From Isoptericola variabilis 225 (GTDB lineage: Bacteria; Actinomycetota; Actinomycetes; Actinomycetales; Cellulomonadaceae), in assembly GCF_000215105.1 (NCBI RefSeq), contig NC_015588.1, positions 2,232,001 to 2,296,000 on the forward strand: a stretch of DNA of 64,000 nucleotides, written 5' to 3'. Positions 16,656 to 25,503 of the stretch are shown one piece after another. The position numbers and the translations under genes were made by a program. The notes beneath the pieces were generated by a model that had not been told where the DNA came from, made no database searches, and saw only the letters and a list, made by a program, of their open reading frames with translations. The first letter of the stretch is position 1. Each line of letters opens with the position of its first letter.

Positions 16656-17573
16656 CTACCAGCGCGCGTTGCGCGGGCGCGGCTGGCACCGCGGGCACGT
16701 GTACGACGAGCGGTTCATGAACGAGTCCCTCCGCACGGGCGTGCCGCAGCGCGGGCACGGCTCGCCCGCCCGCCCGTACACCGCGAGCGCGCGCGAGAAG
16801 TAGCCGGACTCGCCGTTGACGTTGACGTAGAGCGCGTCGAAGCTCGTGCCGCCCTGCGCGAGCGCCTCGGTCATGACCTGCGCGGCGGCGTCGAGCACCC
16901 GGTGCACCTCCGCGCGCCGCAGCGTGTCGGTCGGGCGGGCGTAGTGCAGGCGTGCACGCCACAGCGCCTCGTCGGCGTAGATGTTGCCGACGCCGGACGT
17001 GACCGTCTGGTCGAGCAGCGCGCGCTTGATGCCGGTCCGACGGCGGCGGATCGCGTCGACGACGACGTCGCGGTCGATTCCGGGGTCGAGCAGGTCGCGG
17101 CCGATGTGCGCGACCGGTTCGGGCACCGCGGGCCGCTGCGTACCCAGGCCGCCGGGCGCGCCGTCGGGCGTGGGCACGAGGTCGACCACCGCCAGGTGGC
17201 CGAACGTCCGCTGGTCGACGAAGTCGAGGTACCGGGCCCCGGACGGCGCGCCCTCGAGGTGCAGCCGCACGCGCAGGTGCGGGTGCTCCCACGTGCCGAC
17301 GACCGCGGGGTCGCGCACGAGCAGCTGGCCCGACATGCCGAGGTGGGCGAGCAGCGCGGCGTCGTGCCCCTCGAGCGGGAGCCACAGGAACTTGCCGCGC
17401 CGCGCCGCCTCGGCGAGGCGCCGCCCGCGCAGCTGGTCCGCGAAGCCGGCCGGTCCGCCGTCGTGCCGCCGCACGGAGTACTCGCGGAAGACCTCGACGT
17501 CGCGGACCACCGCACCCACGGCGAGGCGGGCGAGACCGTCACGGACGGTCTCGACCTCGGGCAGCTCAGGCAT
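16656..17573 (-). CDS. mutM: formamidopyrimidine-DNA glycosylase (Fpg)
   Basis: Bifunctional DNA glycosylase/AP lyase that removes 8-oxoguanine and FapyG. 305 residues beginning [11 protein letters not shown], in which processed Pro1 is the nucleophile and Glu2 is catalytic. The beta-lineage Lys is in [18 protein letters not shown] near 61. The helix-two-turn-helix contains [13 protein letters not shown] near 189, and the C-terminal zinc finger is [10 protein letters not shown]...SYTCPRCQ (about 270-298). It overlaps the rnc stop by 8 bp, giving the common actinobacterial order rnc-mutM. Confidence 0.96.
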   Translation of the reverse strand: MPELPEVETVRDGLARLAVGAVVRDVEVFREYSVRRHDGGPAGFADQLRGRRLAEAARRGKFLWLPLEGHDAALLAHLGMSGQLLVRDPAVVGTWEHPHLRVRLHLEGAPSGARYLDFVDQRTFGHLAVVDLVPTPDGAPGGLGTQRPAVPEPVAHIGRDLLDPGIDRDVVVDAIRRRRTGIKRALLDQTVTSGVGNIYADEALWRARLHYARPTDTLRRAEVHRVLDAAAQVMTEALAQGGTSFDALYVNVNGESGYFSRALAVYGRAGEPCPRCGTPVRRDSFMNRSSYTCPRCQPRPRNARW

Positions 17574-18309
17574 CGGCGGGCGTGCCGTCGGCGACCGTCT
17601 CGCCGTCGCCCAGCGCGACGATCGCCCGGTACGCCTGCTCCGCCGCGGCCTGTTCGGCGTGCTTCTTGGCCGTGCCCTCGCCGAGCCCGACGACGGGACC
17701 GGCGGTGACCTGCGCGTGGAAGACGCGCGCGTGCTCGGGTCCCTCGGCGACGACCTCGTAGACCGGCGCGCCGAAGCCGCGCAGCGCGGCGGCCTCCTGC
17801 AGCGACGTCTTCCAGTCGAGGCCCGCGCCCAGGTCGGCGGCGCGCGTCAGGGTCGTGTCGACGAGCCGGTGCACGAGGTCGCGCGCGACCTCGAGGCCGT
17901 GCGACAGGTAGGTCGCGCCGATGAGCGCCTCCACCGTGTCCGACAGGATCGAGTCCTTGTCGTACCCGCGCGTCCGCATCTCGCCCTTGCCGAGCAGGAT
18001 GTACCGGCCGAGCTCGAGGCGCCGCGCGACGGCGGCCAGCGAGCGCTGCGAGACCGTGGCCGCGCGCATCTTCGCGAGCTCGCCCTCGGACTGCTCCGGG
18101 TGGCGGCGGTACAGCGCCTCGGTGACGACGAGGCCGAGCACGGTGTCGCCCAGGAACTCGAGCCGCTCGTTCGTCGGGATGCCCCCGGCCTCGTGCGCGA
18201 AGGACCGGTGCGTCAGGGCAAGGACGAGAAGCTCGGGGTCCAGGTGGACCCCGAGCTTCTCGAGAAGAGCGGTCGGCTCCGGACGCTGCCGGGTGCCGTG
18301 CGGGGGCAT
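17566..18309 (-). CDS. rnc: ribonuclease III
   Basis: Double-strand-specific endoribonuclease for rRNA maturation and mRNA turnover. 247 residues from ATG 18309, 2 bp after the rpmF stop; a longer frame upstream overlaps rpmF and was rejected. The RNase III signature is [16 protein letters not shown] near 42-57, the second metal-binding acidic cluster is [15 protein letters not shown] near 124, and the C-terminal dsRBD includes [16 protein letters not shown] and [18 protein letters not shown] (about 175-232). Tight spacing with rpmF and mutM indicates co-transcription from the yceD promoter. Confidence 0.95.
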   Translation of the reverse strand: MPPHGTRQRPEPTALLEKLGVHLDPELLVLALTHRSFAHEAGGIPTNERLEFLGDTVLGLVVTEALYRRHPEQSEGELAKMRAATVSQRSLAAVARRLELGRYILLGKGEMRTRGYDKDSILSDTVEALIGATYLSHGLEVARDLVHRLVDTTLTRAADLGAGLDWKTSLQEAAALRGFGAPVYEVVAEGPEHARVFHAQVTAGPVVGLGEGTAKKHAEQAAAEQAYRAIVALGDGETVADGTPADA

Positions 18310-18310
18310 G

Positions 18311-18505
18311 TCAGCCCGCGTGCTCGGTGCGCAGCGCCTCGGCGTACTGGCGGCCCTTGTACGTGCCGCAGGTGGGGCACGCCGCGTGGGACAGCTTCTG
18401 ACCCTTGCAGTTCGGGCACGTCGCGAGGTTCGCCGCGGTGGTCTTCCACTGCGAGCGACGCGCACGGGTGTTGCTGCGCGACATCTTGCGCTTCGGAACA
18501 GCCAC
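18311..18505 (-). CDS. rpmF: 50S ribosomal protein L32
   Basis: 64 residues: AVPKRKMSRSNTRARRSQWK at the N-terminus, then a zinc ribbon CPNC...CPTC (about 30-46). Component of the large ribosomal subunit. GTG start at 18505, 2 bp after the YceD stop. Four intact cysteines mark this as the zinc-binding C+ form of L32, not the zinc-free variant. Sandwiched between yceD and rnc, the usual bacterial arrangement. Confidence 0.97.
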   Translation of the reverse strand: MAVPKRKMSRSNTRARRSQWKTTAANLATCPNCKGQKLSHAACPTCGTYKGRQYAEALRTEHAG

Positions 18506-18507
18506 GG

Positions 18508-19086
18508 CTAGCTCTCTTTCGTCTCGTCGGACACGCTCGACTCCTCGAGCATGGTCTTCAGCGCCGCCCAGCGAGGGTCGACGACGTCGTGATGGTGACC
18601 GGGGTCGTCGGCCAGGCGCGCTCCGCACCCGGAGCACAGGCCCGGGCAGTCCTCCCGGCACAGCGGTTGAAATGGTAGTGCAGTGACGACCGAATCCCGA
18701 ACCGCGGGCTCGATGTCCGCCTGGTCGTCGGTGAGCACGGACTCGTCGTCGGCGTCGTCGTCGCCCGCGGCCTCGGCCGCCTGCGCACGCTCCGGGTAGA
18801 CGAAGAGCTCCTGCACGTGAACCGTGACCTCGCGCTCGAGCGGGTCGAGGCAGCGGACGCACTCGCCGGTCGCCGTGCCGCGCACGGCACCCGAGACGAG
18901 CACGCCCTCCATGACGGCCTCGAGCCGCAGCCCCAGCAGCAGCTCGCTGCCCTCGGGGATGCCGATGACCGACGCGCCCAGGTCGGCAGGCGCCTGCACG
19001 ACGCGCGAGATCTCGCGCATCGTCCCGGGTCGACGCGACAGCTCGTGCGTGTCGAGCACGAGCGGCGAGCGCTTGGCGGTGCTGAT
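18508..19086 (-). CDS. YceD/DUF177 family protein, likely ATC start
   Basis: DUF177 proteins are encoded beside rpmF in most bacteria; in plants a homologue supports 23S rRNA accumulation, so a ribosome-assembly role is inferred. About 192 residues. It contains GECVRCLDPLEREVTVHVQELFVY and the C-terminal Cys cluster CREDCPGLCSGCG. The N-terminus is TAKRSPLVLDTHELSRRPGTM. No ATG or GTG precedes this in a suitable place. GGAG is followed after 6 bases by ATC (19086), exactly where relatives would begin with an M-S-T-A type sequence. The longer frame to a TTG at 19191 spans the promoter and cannot be the start. Confidence 0.85.
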   Translation of the reverse strand: MSTAKRSPLVLDTHELSRRPGTMREISRVVQAPADLGASVIGIPEGSELLLGLRLEAVMEGVLVSGAVRGTATGECVRCLDPLEREVTVHVQELFVYPERAQAAEAAGDDDADDESVLTDDQADIEPAVRDSVVTALPFQPLCREDCPGLCSGCGARLADDPGHHHDVVDPRWAALKTMLEESSVSDETKES

Positions 19087-19148
19087 GGCAGGCTCCAGGC
19101 AGGTGGGTACGGGTGTGGTCGTGCGGCCCGGTCCCGGGCCAGCGCTCC

Positions 19149-19177
19149 AGTCTACGCGATGCGCCCGGGGCGACCAA
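19149..19177 (-). promoter_or_regulatory. promoter of the yceD-rpmF-rnc-mutM operon
   Basis: On the minus strand TTGGTC (19177-19172), a 17-bp spacer, and TAGACT (19154-19149) match the housekeeping sigma consensus. Transcription would start near 19141, giving a leader of about 55 bases to the proposed ATC start of yceD. Confidence 0.65.
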
Positions 19178-19204
19178 CAGCCGCCCCGCAACGTGAGAGA
19201 AGTC

Positions 19205-19798
19205 TCAGGCCGGGCGGCCGGCCTTCTCCTGGGGCCACTGCGGGTCGGTCACCGAGTCCCACCGCACGCGCGGCCCGCCGCCGTCGAACCGCTCCGCCAG
19301 CTTCGCCCGGCCGGCCTGGACCTGCCGCGTGAGCCCCGCGAGGTCCTGCTCGAACTCGGCCAGCCGCGAGTCGCAGTACTGGTCGGCGTCGGAGCGCAGC
19401 TCGGCCGCCTTGCGCTCGGCCTCGGCGACGATCTCGGCCGCGCGCGAGCGGGCCTGGACGACGACCTGCTCGTGCTCGACGAGCTCGATCGCGCGGGCGC
19501 GCGCCGACGCGACGATCTCCTCCGCCTGCCGGTGCGCGTCCTGGAGCGTGCGCTCCGCCTGGGCGAGCACCTCGTCGGCGCGGGCGACCTGCGTGGGCAG
19601 CGCGTCGCGCAGCTCGTCGACCAGCCCGAGCGCCTGGTCGCGGTCGACCTTGACGTTGGGCGACAGCGGCACCGCGCGCGCGTTCTCGAGCAGCGCGGCG
19701 AGATCCTCGAGGATCTCGAGCAGGCCGGCGGTCGGGTTGTGGTTCGTGTCGCTCGTCATCTGGTGCATCGCTTCGCTCGGTACGGTCGGTCTGGCCAT
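19205..19798 (-). CDS. coiled-coil protein, DivIVA/ATP-synthase-b-like
   Basis: 197 residues with no signal peptide or transmembrane helix. Residues about 75-180 are a long Ala/Glu/Arg-rich heptad region (ADEVLAQAERTLQDAHRQAEEIVASARARAIELVEHEQVVVQARSRAAEIVAEAE), like DivIVA, Wag31 and ATP synthase b-subunit stalks. Actinobacteria commonly encode such a protein between coaD and the DUF177 gene, but a precise function is not established. The ATG has GAGGGGG 6 bp upstream. It lies 24 bp after coaD and before the yceD promoter, so may belong to the coaD transcript. Confidence 0.7.
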   Translation of the reverse strand: MARPTVPSEAMHQMTSDTNHNPTAGLLEILEDLAALLENARAVPLSPNVKVDRDQALGLVDELRDALPTQVARADEVLAQAERTLQDAHRQAEEIVASARARAIELVEHEQVVVQARSRAAEIVAEAERKAAELRSDADQYCDSRLAEFEQDLAGLTRQVQAGRAKLAERFDGGGPRVRWDSVTDPQWPQEKAGRPA

Positions 19799-19822
19799 GT
19801 CGTCGTCCCCCTCGACGTGTCC

Positions 19823-20308
19823 TCAGCGCGCCAACGCCGCACGCACCGCCGCGGCCGCGCCGGGCGGTACGAGGTCGTCGATCGGCCCGCCGTGGCGGGC
19901 GATGTCCTTCGCCAGCGACGACGCGACGTGCGCGTAGCGCTGGTCGCCCGGCACGAAGACGGTCTCCAGACCCGTCAGGTGCCGGTTCATGAGGGCCATC
20001 GGCAGCTCGGAGTCGAAGTCCGCTCCCCCGCGCAGGCCCTTGACCACCGCGACGGCGCCCACCTCGCGGCAGAAGTCGACGAGCAGGCCCGGCACCTCGG
20101 CGACGCGCACGTCGGCCGTCTCCGGGTCCGCCGCGAGCGCCTCGCGCGCGACCTCGACGCGCTCGGCGGGCGTGAGCAGGGCGGTCTTCGAGGCGTTGCG
20201 CGCGACGCCGACGACCACGACGTCGAACATGCGGCGCGCCCGGCGCACGATGTCGAGGTGGCCGAGCGTGATCGGGTCGAACGACCCGGGGCAGACTGCG
20301 GTGGTCAC
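19823..20308 (-). CDS. coaD: phosphopantetheine adenylyltransferase
   Basis: Transfers AMP from ATP to 4'-phosphopantetheine, giving dephospho-CoA, the penultimate step of coenzyme A synthesis. 161 residues, a standard length. The nucleotidyltransferase motif CPGSFDPITLGHLDI (T/HxGH) is at about 6-20. Substrate-site residues are in VVKGLRGGADFDSELPMALMNRHL near 88-111, followed by ETVFVPGDQRYAHVASSLAKDIA. GTG start. The position next to rsmD and recG is the classic arrangement. Confidence 0.96.
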   Translation of the reverse strand: MTTAVCPGSFDPITLGHLDIVRRARRMFDVVVVGVARNASKTALLTPAERVEVAREALAADPETADVRVAEVPGLLVDFCREVGAVAVVKGLRGGADFDSELPMALMNRHLTGLETVFVPGDQRYAHVASSLAKDIARHGGPIDDLVPPGAAAAVRAALAR

Positions 20309-20384
20309 GCCGCCACGCTAACCCGGAGCCGCGCCGAATCGTCCGAGGCTCCTCGGAGGTGTCAGGTGCCCGCTCCCCGAACTG

Positions 20385-20942
20385 CTAGGCCGTGGGCTCG
20401 GCGTAGTGCACGGCCGTCTCGCCGTAGTCCTTGCGCGCGAACGGCTCGAGTCCGGCGGGCCACGTCGGCTCGGGGCTGCGGGTCGAGCGCTCGACGACGA
20501 CGACGGCACCGCGGGCGAGCACGCCCGGCGCGGCGAGGTGCTCGAGCACGACGGCGAGCGCCGGCTCCGCCAGGTCGTACGGCGGGTCGAGGAACACGAC
20601 GTCGAACGGCCCGACGGCGCCGGCCGAGTACCGCTCGGCGGTGTCGGCGACGACCCGCACGGTCCCGGTGAGCCCGAGGTCGGCGACGTTGCGCCGCGCG
20701 ACGTCGGCGGCCCGGCGCGCGGAGTCCACGAGCACGACCTCCACCGCGCCGCGGCTCGCCGCCTCGAGGCCGAGCGCGCCCGAGCCGGCGAACAGGTCGA
20801 GCACGCGGCCGCCGTCGAGCACGTCGAGGTGCTCGAGCCGGGAGAAGATCGCCTCGCGGACCCGGTCGCTCGTGGGACGCGTGCCCTTGGGCGGCACCGC
20901 GATGGTGCGCCCGCCGACCGTCCCGGCCACGATCCTCGTCAT
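20385..20942 (-). CDS. rsmD: 16S rRNA (guanine966-N2)-methyltransferase
   Basis: SAM-dependent methyltransferase that modifies G966 of 16S rRNA during 30S assembly. 185 residues: MTRIVAGTVGGRTIAVPP at the start, TRPTSDRVREAIFSRL (about 20-36), the SAM motif VLDLFAGSGALGLEAASRGA near 44-63, and the catalytic FLDPPYDL near 114-121. It lies 15 bp downstream of the recG stop on the same strand. Confidence 0.95.
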   Translation of the reverse strand: MTRIVAGTVGGRTIAVPPKGTRPTSDRVREAIFSRLEHLDVLDGGRVLDLFAGSGALGLEAASRGAVEVVLVDSARRAADVARRNVADLGLTGTVRVVADTAERYSAGAVGPFDVVFLDPPYDLAEPALAVVLEHLAAPGVLARGAVVVVERSTRSPEPTWPAGLEPFARKDYGETAVHYAEPTA

Positions 20943-20957
20943 ACCCGCGAGCGTAGG

Positions 20958-23210
20958 TCACGCGCGCTCGAGGAACTCCTCCTGCTCGTCGTCGAGCTGC
21001 GCCTCGATCGCGCCACGCAGCGCGGGCTGGTGGTGCAGCTCGGGGTCCGCCTCGACGACGGCGGTCGCCTCGCGCCGAGCCTGCTCGATCACGTCCGCGT
21101 CCTTGACGACCCGTAGCAGGCGCAGCGAGCTCGACCGGCCCGACTGCGCCGCGCCGAGCACGTCGCCCTCCGAGCGCAGCTCGAGGTCGAGCGTCGCGAG
21201 CCTGAACCCGTCGGTCGTCTCGGCGAGCGCCTCGACACGCGCGGCCGCGGGCGTGCCGGGCTCCGCCGTCGAGACGAGCAGGCACAGGCCGGGCGCGCTC
21301 CCGCGCCCGACGCGGCCGCGCAGCTGGTGCAGCTGCGACAGGCCGAAGCGGTCGGCGTCGTACACGACCATGACCGTCGCCTCGGGGACGTCGACGCCGA
21401 CCTCGATCACCGTCGTCGACACGAGCACCTGCACCTCGCCCGACGCGAAGCGGGCCATCACGGCGTCCTTGTCGGCCGGGGCCATCTGCCCGTGCAGGAC
21501 GCCGACCTCGATCCCGTCGAGCTGCGGCAGCGTGCGCAGCATGTCCGCGACCTCGAGCACCGCGCGCAGCGGCGGGCGGTCCGACGTCGCCTCGCCCTCG
21601 GTGAGCTCGAGGAAGTCGGGCACGTCGTCGAACTCGGCCGACGCCGCGGCCGCGCCCGACGTCGGGACGTCCGCGTCGGGGTGGATGCGCGGGCACACGA
21701 CGTACGCGCGGTGGCCCGCGTCGACCTCCTCGCGCACGCGCGCCCAGGTGCGGTCCATCCACACGGGGTTGGCCGCGGGGACCACGTGGGTCGTGATGCC
21801 GGAGCGCCCGGCCGGGATCTCGGTCAGCGACGACGTCTCGAGGTCGCCGAACACGGTCATCGCGACGGTGCGCGGGATCGGCGTGGCCGTCATGACGAGC
21901 AGGTGCGGGGCCACGCGGCCCTTGGCGCGCAGCGCGTCGCGCTGCTCGACGCCGAACCGGTGCTGCTCGTCGACGACGACGAGCCCCAGGTCGGCGAACT
22001 GCACGTGCTCGCCGAGCAGCGCGTGCGTCCCGACGATGATCCCCGCCTCTCCGCTCGCGGCCTGCAGCAGGGCCTCCTTGCGCGCCGCGGCGCCGAGCGA
22101 GCCGGTGAGGAGCGCGACCCGCGTGCCGTTCGCGGCGCCGCCGAGCAGGCCGCCCTCGGCGAGCGGGCCGAGCAGCTGGCGCAGGGTGCGGGCGTGCTGC
22201 GCGGCGAGCACCTCGGTCGGTGCCAGCAGCGCGGCCTGCCCGCCGGCGTCGACCACCTGGAGCATGGCCCGCAGCGCCACGACCGTCTTGCCCGAGCCGA
22301 CCTCGCCCTGTAGCAGCCGCTGCATGGGCCGCGGCTGCGCGAGCTCGCGCGCGATGTCCTCGCCGACCGAGCGCTGCCCCTCGGTGAGGGTGAACGGCAG
22401 CTGCGCGTCGAAGTCGACGAGGATGCTCGGCTCGCCGGGCGCGCGCGGCGGCCGGGCCGTCGCCTCCTGCTCCGCCGCGGCCGCGCGGCGCTGCGCGAGC
22501 GCGGCCTGGAGGACGAACGCCTCCTCGAAGCGGAAGCGGTCGCGCGCCTGCTGCCAGTCGCGCGCGTCGGCGGGCACGTGGATGCGGCGCAGCGCGTCGA
22601 GCCGGTCCGGCAGGCCCAGCCTGGCCCGGACCTCGACCGGCACCGGGTCGTCGACGTCCTGCGCCGTGAGCGGGTCGAGCACCGTGCGCACCGCGCGCTG
22701 GATCCGCCAGCTCGGCACCGACGCCGACGCCGGGTAGATCGGGATGGGCCTGCTCGCCTCGAACATCGCCGACTCCTCGTCGTCGGCGTCGACGCCCACG
22801 AGCACGTAGTCGGGGTGCGTGAGCTGGCGCTGGCCCCGGTACGCGCTGACGACGCCCGTGAACAGGCCGACGCGCCCCGGGCGCAGCTTGTCCTCGTGCG
22901 GCCGCAGCGCCCCGGGCCGCTTGGCGAAGAAGGTGAGCTGCAGCTCGTGGCGCCCGTCGGTCACCACCGCCTGCAGGAGCGCGCCGCCACGGCTGCGCAT
23001 CTGCCGCACGGTCGCACGGGCGACGCGCGCCATGACCGTCACGTGCTCGCCGAGCGCGAGCCTGTCCATGTCCGTGAGCGTGCCCGGGTCGCCGTACCGG
23101 CGCGGGTAGTGCCGCAGCAGGTCGCCGACCGTCTCCAGCCCCAGCTTGCCGAGCGAGCCCGCGGTCCGGGCGCCGAGCACCGCCGAGAGCTTCTCGTCCT
23201 CGCGGCCCAT
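20958..23210 (-). CDS. recG: ATP-dependent DNA helicase RecG
   Basis: Branch-migrating helicase that remodels stalled forks and recombination intermediates. 750 residues from ATG 23210, preceded by AGGAGG. The wedge/OB region is about 50-200. The helicase core has Walker A LLQGEVGSGKTVVAL near 301, DEQH in VVVDEQHRFG near 407, motif III VMTATPIPRT, and motif VI region LHQLRGRVGRG near 630. The frame runs open further upstream, but that segment belongs to the overlapping DAK2-like gene, whose TGA shares bases with this ATG. Confidence 0.95.
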   Translation of the reverse strand: MGREDEKLSAVLGARTAGSLGKLGLETVGDLLRHYPRRYGDPGTLTDMDRLALGEHVTVMARVARATVRQMRSRGGALLQAVVTDGRHELQLTFFAKRPGALRPHEDKLRPGRVGLFTGVVSAYRGQRQLTHPDYVLVGVDADDEESAMFEASRPIPIYPASASVPSWRIQRAVRTVLDPLTAQDVDDPVPVEVRARLGLPDRLDALRRIHVPADARDWQQARDRFRFEEAFVLQAALAQRRAAAAEQEATARPPRAPGEPSILVDFDAQLPFTLTEGQRSVGEDIARELAQPRPMQRLLQGEVGSGKTVVALRAMLQVVDAGGQAALLAPTEVLAAQHARTLRQLLGPLAEGGLLGGAANGTRVALLTGSLGAAARKEALLQAASGEAGIIVGTHALLGEHVQFADLGLVVVDEQHRFGVEQRDALRAKGRVAPHLLVMTATPIPRTVAMTVFGDLETSSLTEIPAGRSGITTHVVPAANPVWMDRTWARVREEVDAGHRAYVVCPRIHPDADVPTSGAAAASAEFDDVPDFLELTEGEATSDRPPLRAVLEVADMLRTLPQLDGIEVGVLHGQMAPADKDAVMARFASGEVQVLVSTTVIEVGVDVPEATVMVVYDADRFGLSQLHQLRGRVGRGSAPGLCLLVSTAEPGTPAAARVEALAETTDGFRLATLDLELRSEGDVLGAAQSGRSSSLRLLRVVKDADVIEQARREATAVVEADPELHHQPALRGAIEAQLDDEQEEFLERA

Positions 23211-24915
23211 CAGTCCTCCTGCTCCTCCACGCACAGCGTCACCCCGGCGCCCGGGCGTCCCGTCGGCAGCACGACGACGTCGGCCCCGGGGGCCTCCCGG
23301 GCCGCCACCGCCTCGAGGTCGCCGACGACGGCGGGCGGCACGGCGTCGTCGACGAGGACCGTGACGAGCACGGGCGGCCCGCCGGCCGCCAGCAGCTCGG
23401 CGAGGACCGCGCCGCAGCCGGCGGCGTCGGCGCGGGCGGTGCGCAGGCGGCCGAGCGCCCCGCGGACCGCGGCGGCGACGTCGACGTCGCGGCCGTCGGC
23501 GGCGTCGACCGCGTCCGCGGCGACGGCGACGGCGGTGACGACGTGCGCGTCGTCGGGCGCGTGCACGACGACCGCCTCGACGTCGTCGTCGACCGGGCGC
23601 TCGTCGTCCGCGTCCGCAGGGCGGCCCGCCCCGCGGCGCGCGAGCGCTGCGGGGACGCCCGTCGCGGCGTTCGGGCACCGGCCCGGGCAGGACGAGCACC
23701 CGCCGGGCGCCGGCGCCGTAGCGCGGCCTGGGCGAGGTCGTCGGCCGAGACGGTCACGTCGAGCGCGAGGAGCACGACGGCGCCGCCGCGCGCGAGGTCG
23801 GCCGCGAGCGCCGGGGCGTCGGTCGCGGCGACCACGCCCCACCCGACGGGCGGCACGGCGAGGTGGCGGACGTGGACGTGCGAGACGTCGCCCCGGCCGG
23901 CCCATCTCCGCGCGACCGCGAGCGCCGCGTCCAGGTCGGGCGTGTGCACGTGCGCCTGCCAGACGGTGTCGGCGTCCTCGGCGTCGTCCTGGCCGCCGCC
24001 CACGACGACGACCGAGTCGCCGACCTCGCCGAGCTCGGCGCGCAGCGCCTCGCCCACCTCGCCGGGCGCGAACTCGGCGGCGCCCGCGGGACGGTGCAGC
24101 ACGAACATGAGCTCGAGCTCCTCGCCGTCGGCCGCGGGGACGCCCGCGACGACGCCGGGCGGCACGGTAGCGGGCGCGGTGCCGGTGACGGCCGCCGGGC
24201 CGAGGTCGAGGTCGAGCGTCACGGGCGTCATGGTGCCCGGCGCCTCCGACACCCGTCCGCCCCCGGCGACGCGCTGGGCCTCGGCGAGGGCGTGCAGGAC
24301 GAGGACGAGGCCGCACGCGCCGGCGTCGAGCACGCCGGCCGCGCGCAGCGCCGCGAGCGAGGCGGGGCTCGAGAGCGCGGCCTCGCGCGCCCCGCGCCGG
24401 GCGGCGTCGAGCACGGCCTGCGTCGCCGCGTCGTGCCCGTCGGCCGGGGCCGGCGCGGCCTCCGGGCCGGCCGGGCCCGCGGCGGCGTCGCGCGCCGCGG
24501 CGGCCGCGACCTCGGCCGCGGTGAGGATGGTCCCGGGCTCGGGGTGCGCGACCGCGCGGCGCGCGCTGCGGGCGGCGGCATCGAGCGCGGGCGCGAGCGG
24601 GTCGCGGTGCGTGGCGGCCACGGCCAGGCCGCGCAGCCACTCGCTGAGGATCACGCCCGAGTTGCCCCGCGCGCCGAGGAGGGCGCCGCGGGCCATGAGC
24701 CGCAGGAGGCGGGCGCCGCCGGCGTCGTCGGGCGTGTCGCGGATCGCGTCGGCGGCCTCGCGCAGCGTGAGGTGCATGTTCGTGCCCGTGTCGCCGTCGG
24801 CCACGGGGAAGACGTTGACGCCGTCGAGCGCGGTGCGCGCCCGCCCGAGGGCCTCGGCCGCGAGCCGCGCCCAGGTGCGCACGACCGCGGCGTCGAGCAG
24901 CTCGGCCTCGGTCAA
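23210..24915 (-). pseudogene. DAK2-domain (FakA/YloV-like) gene with two frame breaks
   Basis: DAK2-type proteins bind ATP and, in Firmicutes, FakA phosphorylates fatty acids held by FakB. The frame from ATG 24915 gives a normal start (LDGVNVFPVADGDTGTNMHLTLREAADA, about 29-56, with the metal-binding Asp cluster) and GALLGARGNSGVILSEWLRGL near 78-98. Near 23725 the sense continues in a second frame as RYGAGARRVLVLPG, and near 23670 in a third as NAATGVPAALAR to the natural-looking C-terminus GAGVTLCVEEQED, whose stop overlaps the recG ATG. As written the frame loses its last ~170 family-like residues. Either it is a pseudogene or the assembly has two indels in GC-rich sequence. Confidence 0.7.
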
Positions 24916-25016
24916 ACGCGCCTCCTCGGGTCCGTCCGGGCCACGGGCTCCTCTCGCGTACCCTGGGGACGGGCCGGCGCCCGTCCGGCTCCACCGTAGC
25001 GGTGACCGAACCCACG

Positions 25017-25046
25017 TTGAGGCAACTCGCGCGGATCGGCTATCCT
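25017..25046 (+). promoter_or_regulatory. rpmB promoter
   Basis: TTGAGG (25017-25022), an 18-bp spacer and TATCCT (25041-25046) form a credible housekeeping promoter about 100 bp before rpmB. It sits between divergent rpmB and the DAK2-like gene, in DNA with little other coding signal. Confidence 0.6.
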
Positions 25047-25146
25047 CGTACGGTTGCCCGGGCTGTCCCGGGCCTCCCCTCGACCACCAGCATCACGTCC
25101 TGCTGCGCTCTCGCGCGGGACGTGTCACGACGATTCAGGAGACACC

Positions 25147-25338
25147 GTGGCTGCCAACTGCGACGTCTGCGGCAAGGGCCCGGGCTTCGGGCACAGCATC
25201 TCGCACTCCCACATCCGCACCAAGCGCCGCTGGAACCCGAACATCCAGCGCGTGCGTGCCGTCGTCGCGGGCACCCCGAAGCGCGTCAACGTCTGCACCT
25301 CGTGCCTCAAGGCCGGCAAGGTGCAGCGCCAGGCCTGA
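25147..25338 (+). CDS. rpmB: 50S ribosomal protein L28
   Basis: 63 residues, AANCDVCGKGPGFGHSISHS then RRWNPNIQRVRA and VNVCTSCLKAGKV. Large-subunit protein. Cysteine pairs CDVC and CTSC (about residues 5-8 and 51-54) mark the zinc-ribbon form. GTG 25147 has AGGAG 6 bp upstream. The longer open frame upstream covers the promoter and was rejected. A strong terminator hairpin follows. Confidence 0.97.
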   Translation: MAANCDVCGKGPGFGHSISHSHIRTKRRWNPNIQRVRAVVAGTPKRVNVCTSCLKAGKVQRQA

Positions 25339-25371
25339 GCCGTCGCGCGTCGGCTCCGACGCACCGACTTC

Positions 25372-25407
25372 CACGACGCCCGCCGGGTCCGCCCGGCGGG
25401 CGTCGTG
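25372..25407 (+). terminator. hairpin terminator after rpmB
   Basis: A perfect 16-bp stem (CACGACGCCCGCCGGG and its complement) with a 4-base TCCG loop, 33 bp after the rpmB stop. No U-tract follows, as is usual for high-GC actinobacteria. Confidence 0.8.
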
Positions 25408-25445
25408 CTGCGTCCGGGCAGGATCGTTCGCTCTGCAAAGAGTTC

Positions 25446-25458
25446 GTGAAGCATTCAC
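25446..25458. promoter_or_regulatory. small inverted repeat before the GNAT gene
   Basis: GTGAA-GCA-TTCAC is an inverted repeat 45 bp upstream of the GNAT start. It resembles half-sites of the Rex boxes before cydA, but the spacer is 3 bases instead of 4. Could be a degenerate operator. Confidence 0.3.
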
Positions 25459-25503
25459 CAAACGCCCTTGGCGGTCGAGCCGCCGCCGTGGCAGGCTGTG
25501 CGC

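Noticed and set aside
18508..19191. TTG start at 19191 for the DUF177 protein
   Set aside because: It lies upstream of the -35 box of the operon's promoter, so it would not be on the transcript.
20342..20355. Hairpin CCGAGGCTCCTCGG as a terminator between rsmD and coaD
   Set aside because: The stem is only 5 bp and sits between co-directional genes, in a position where it could equally be chance.
20958..23699. Longer RecG with ~160 extra N-terminal residues
   Set aside because: The extra part is antisense-like low-complexity sequence overlapping the DAK2-like gene. ATG 23210 has AGGAGG and gives the standard RecG start.
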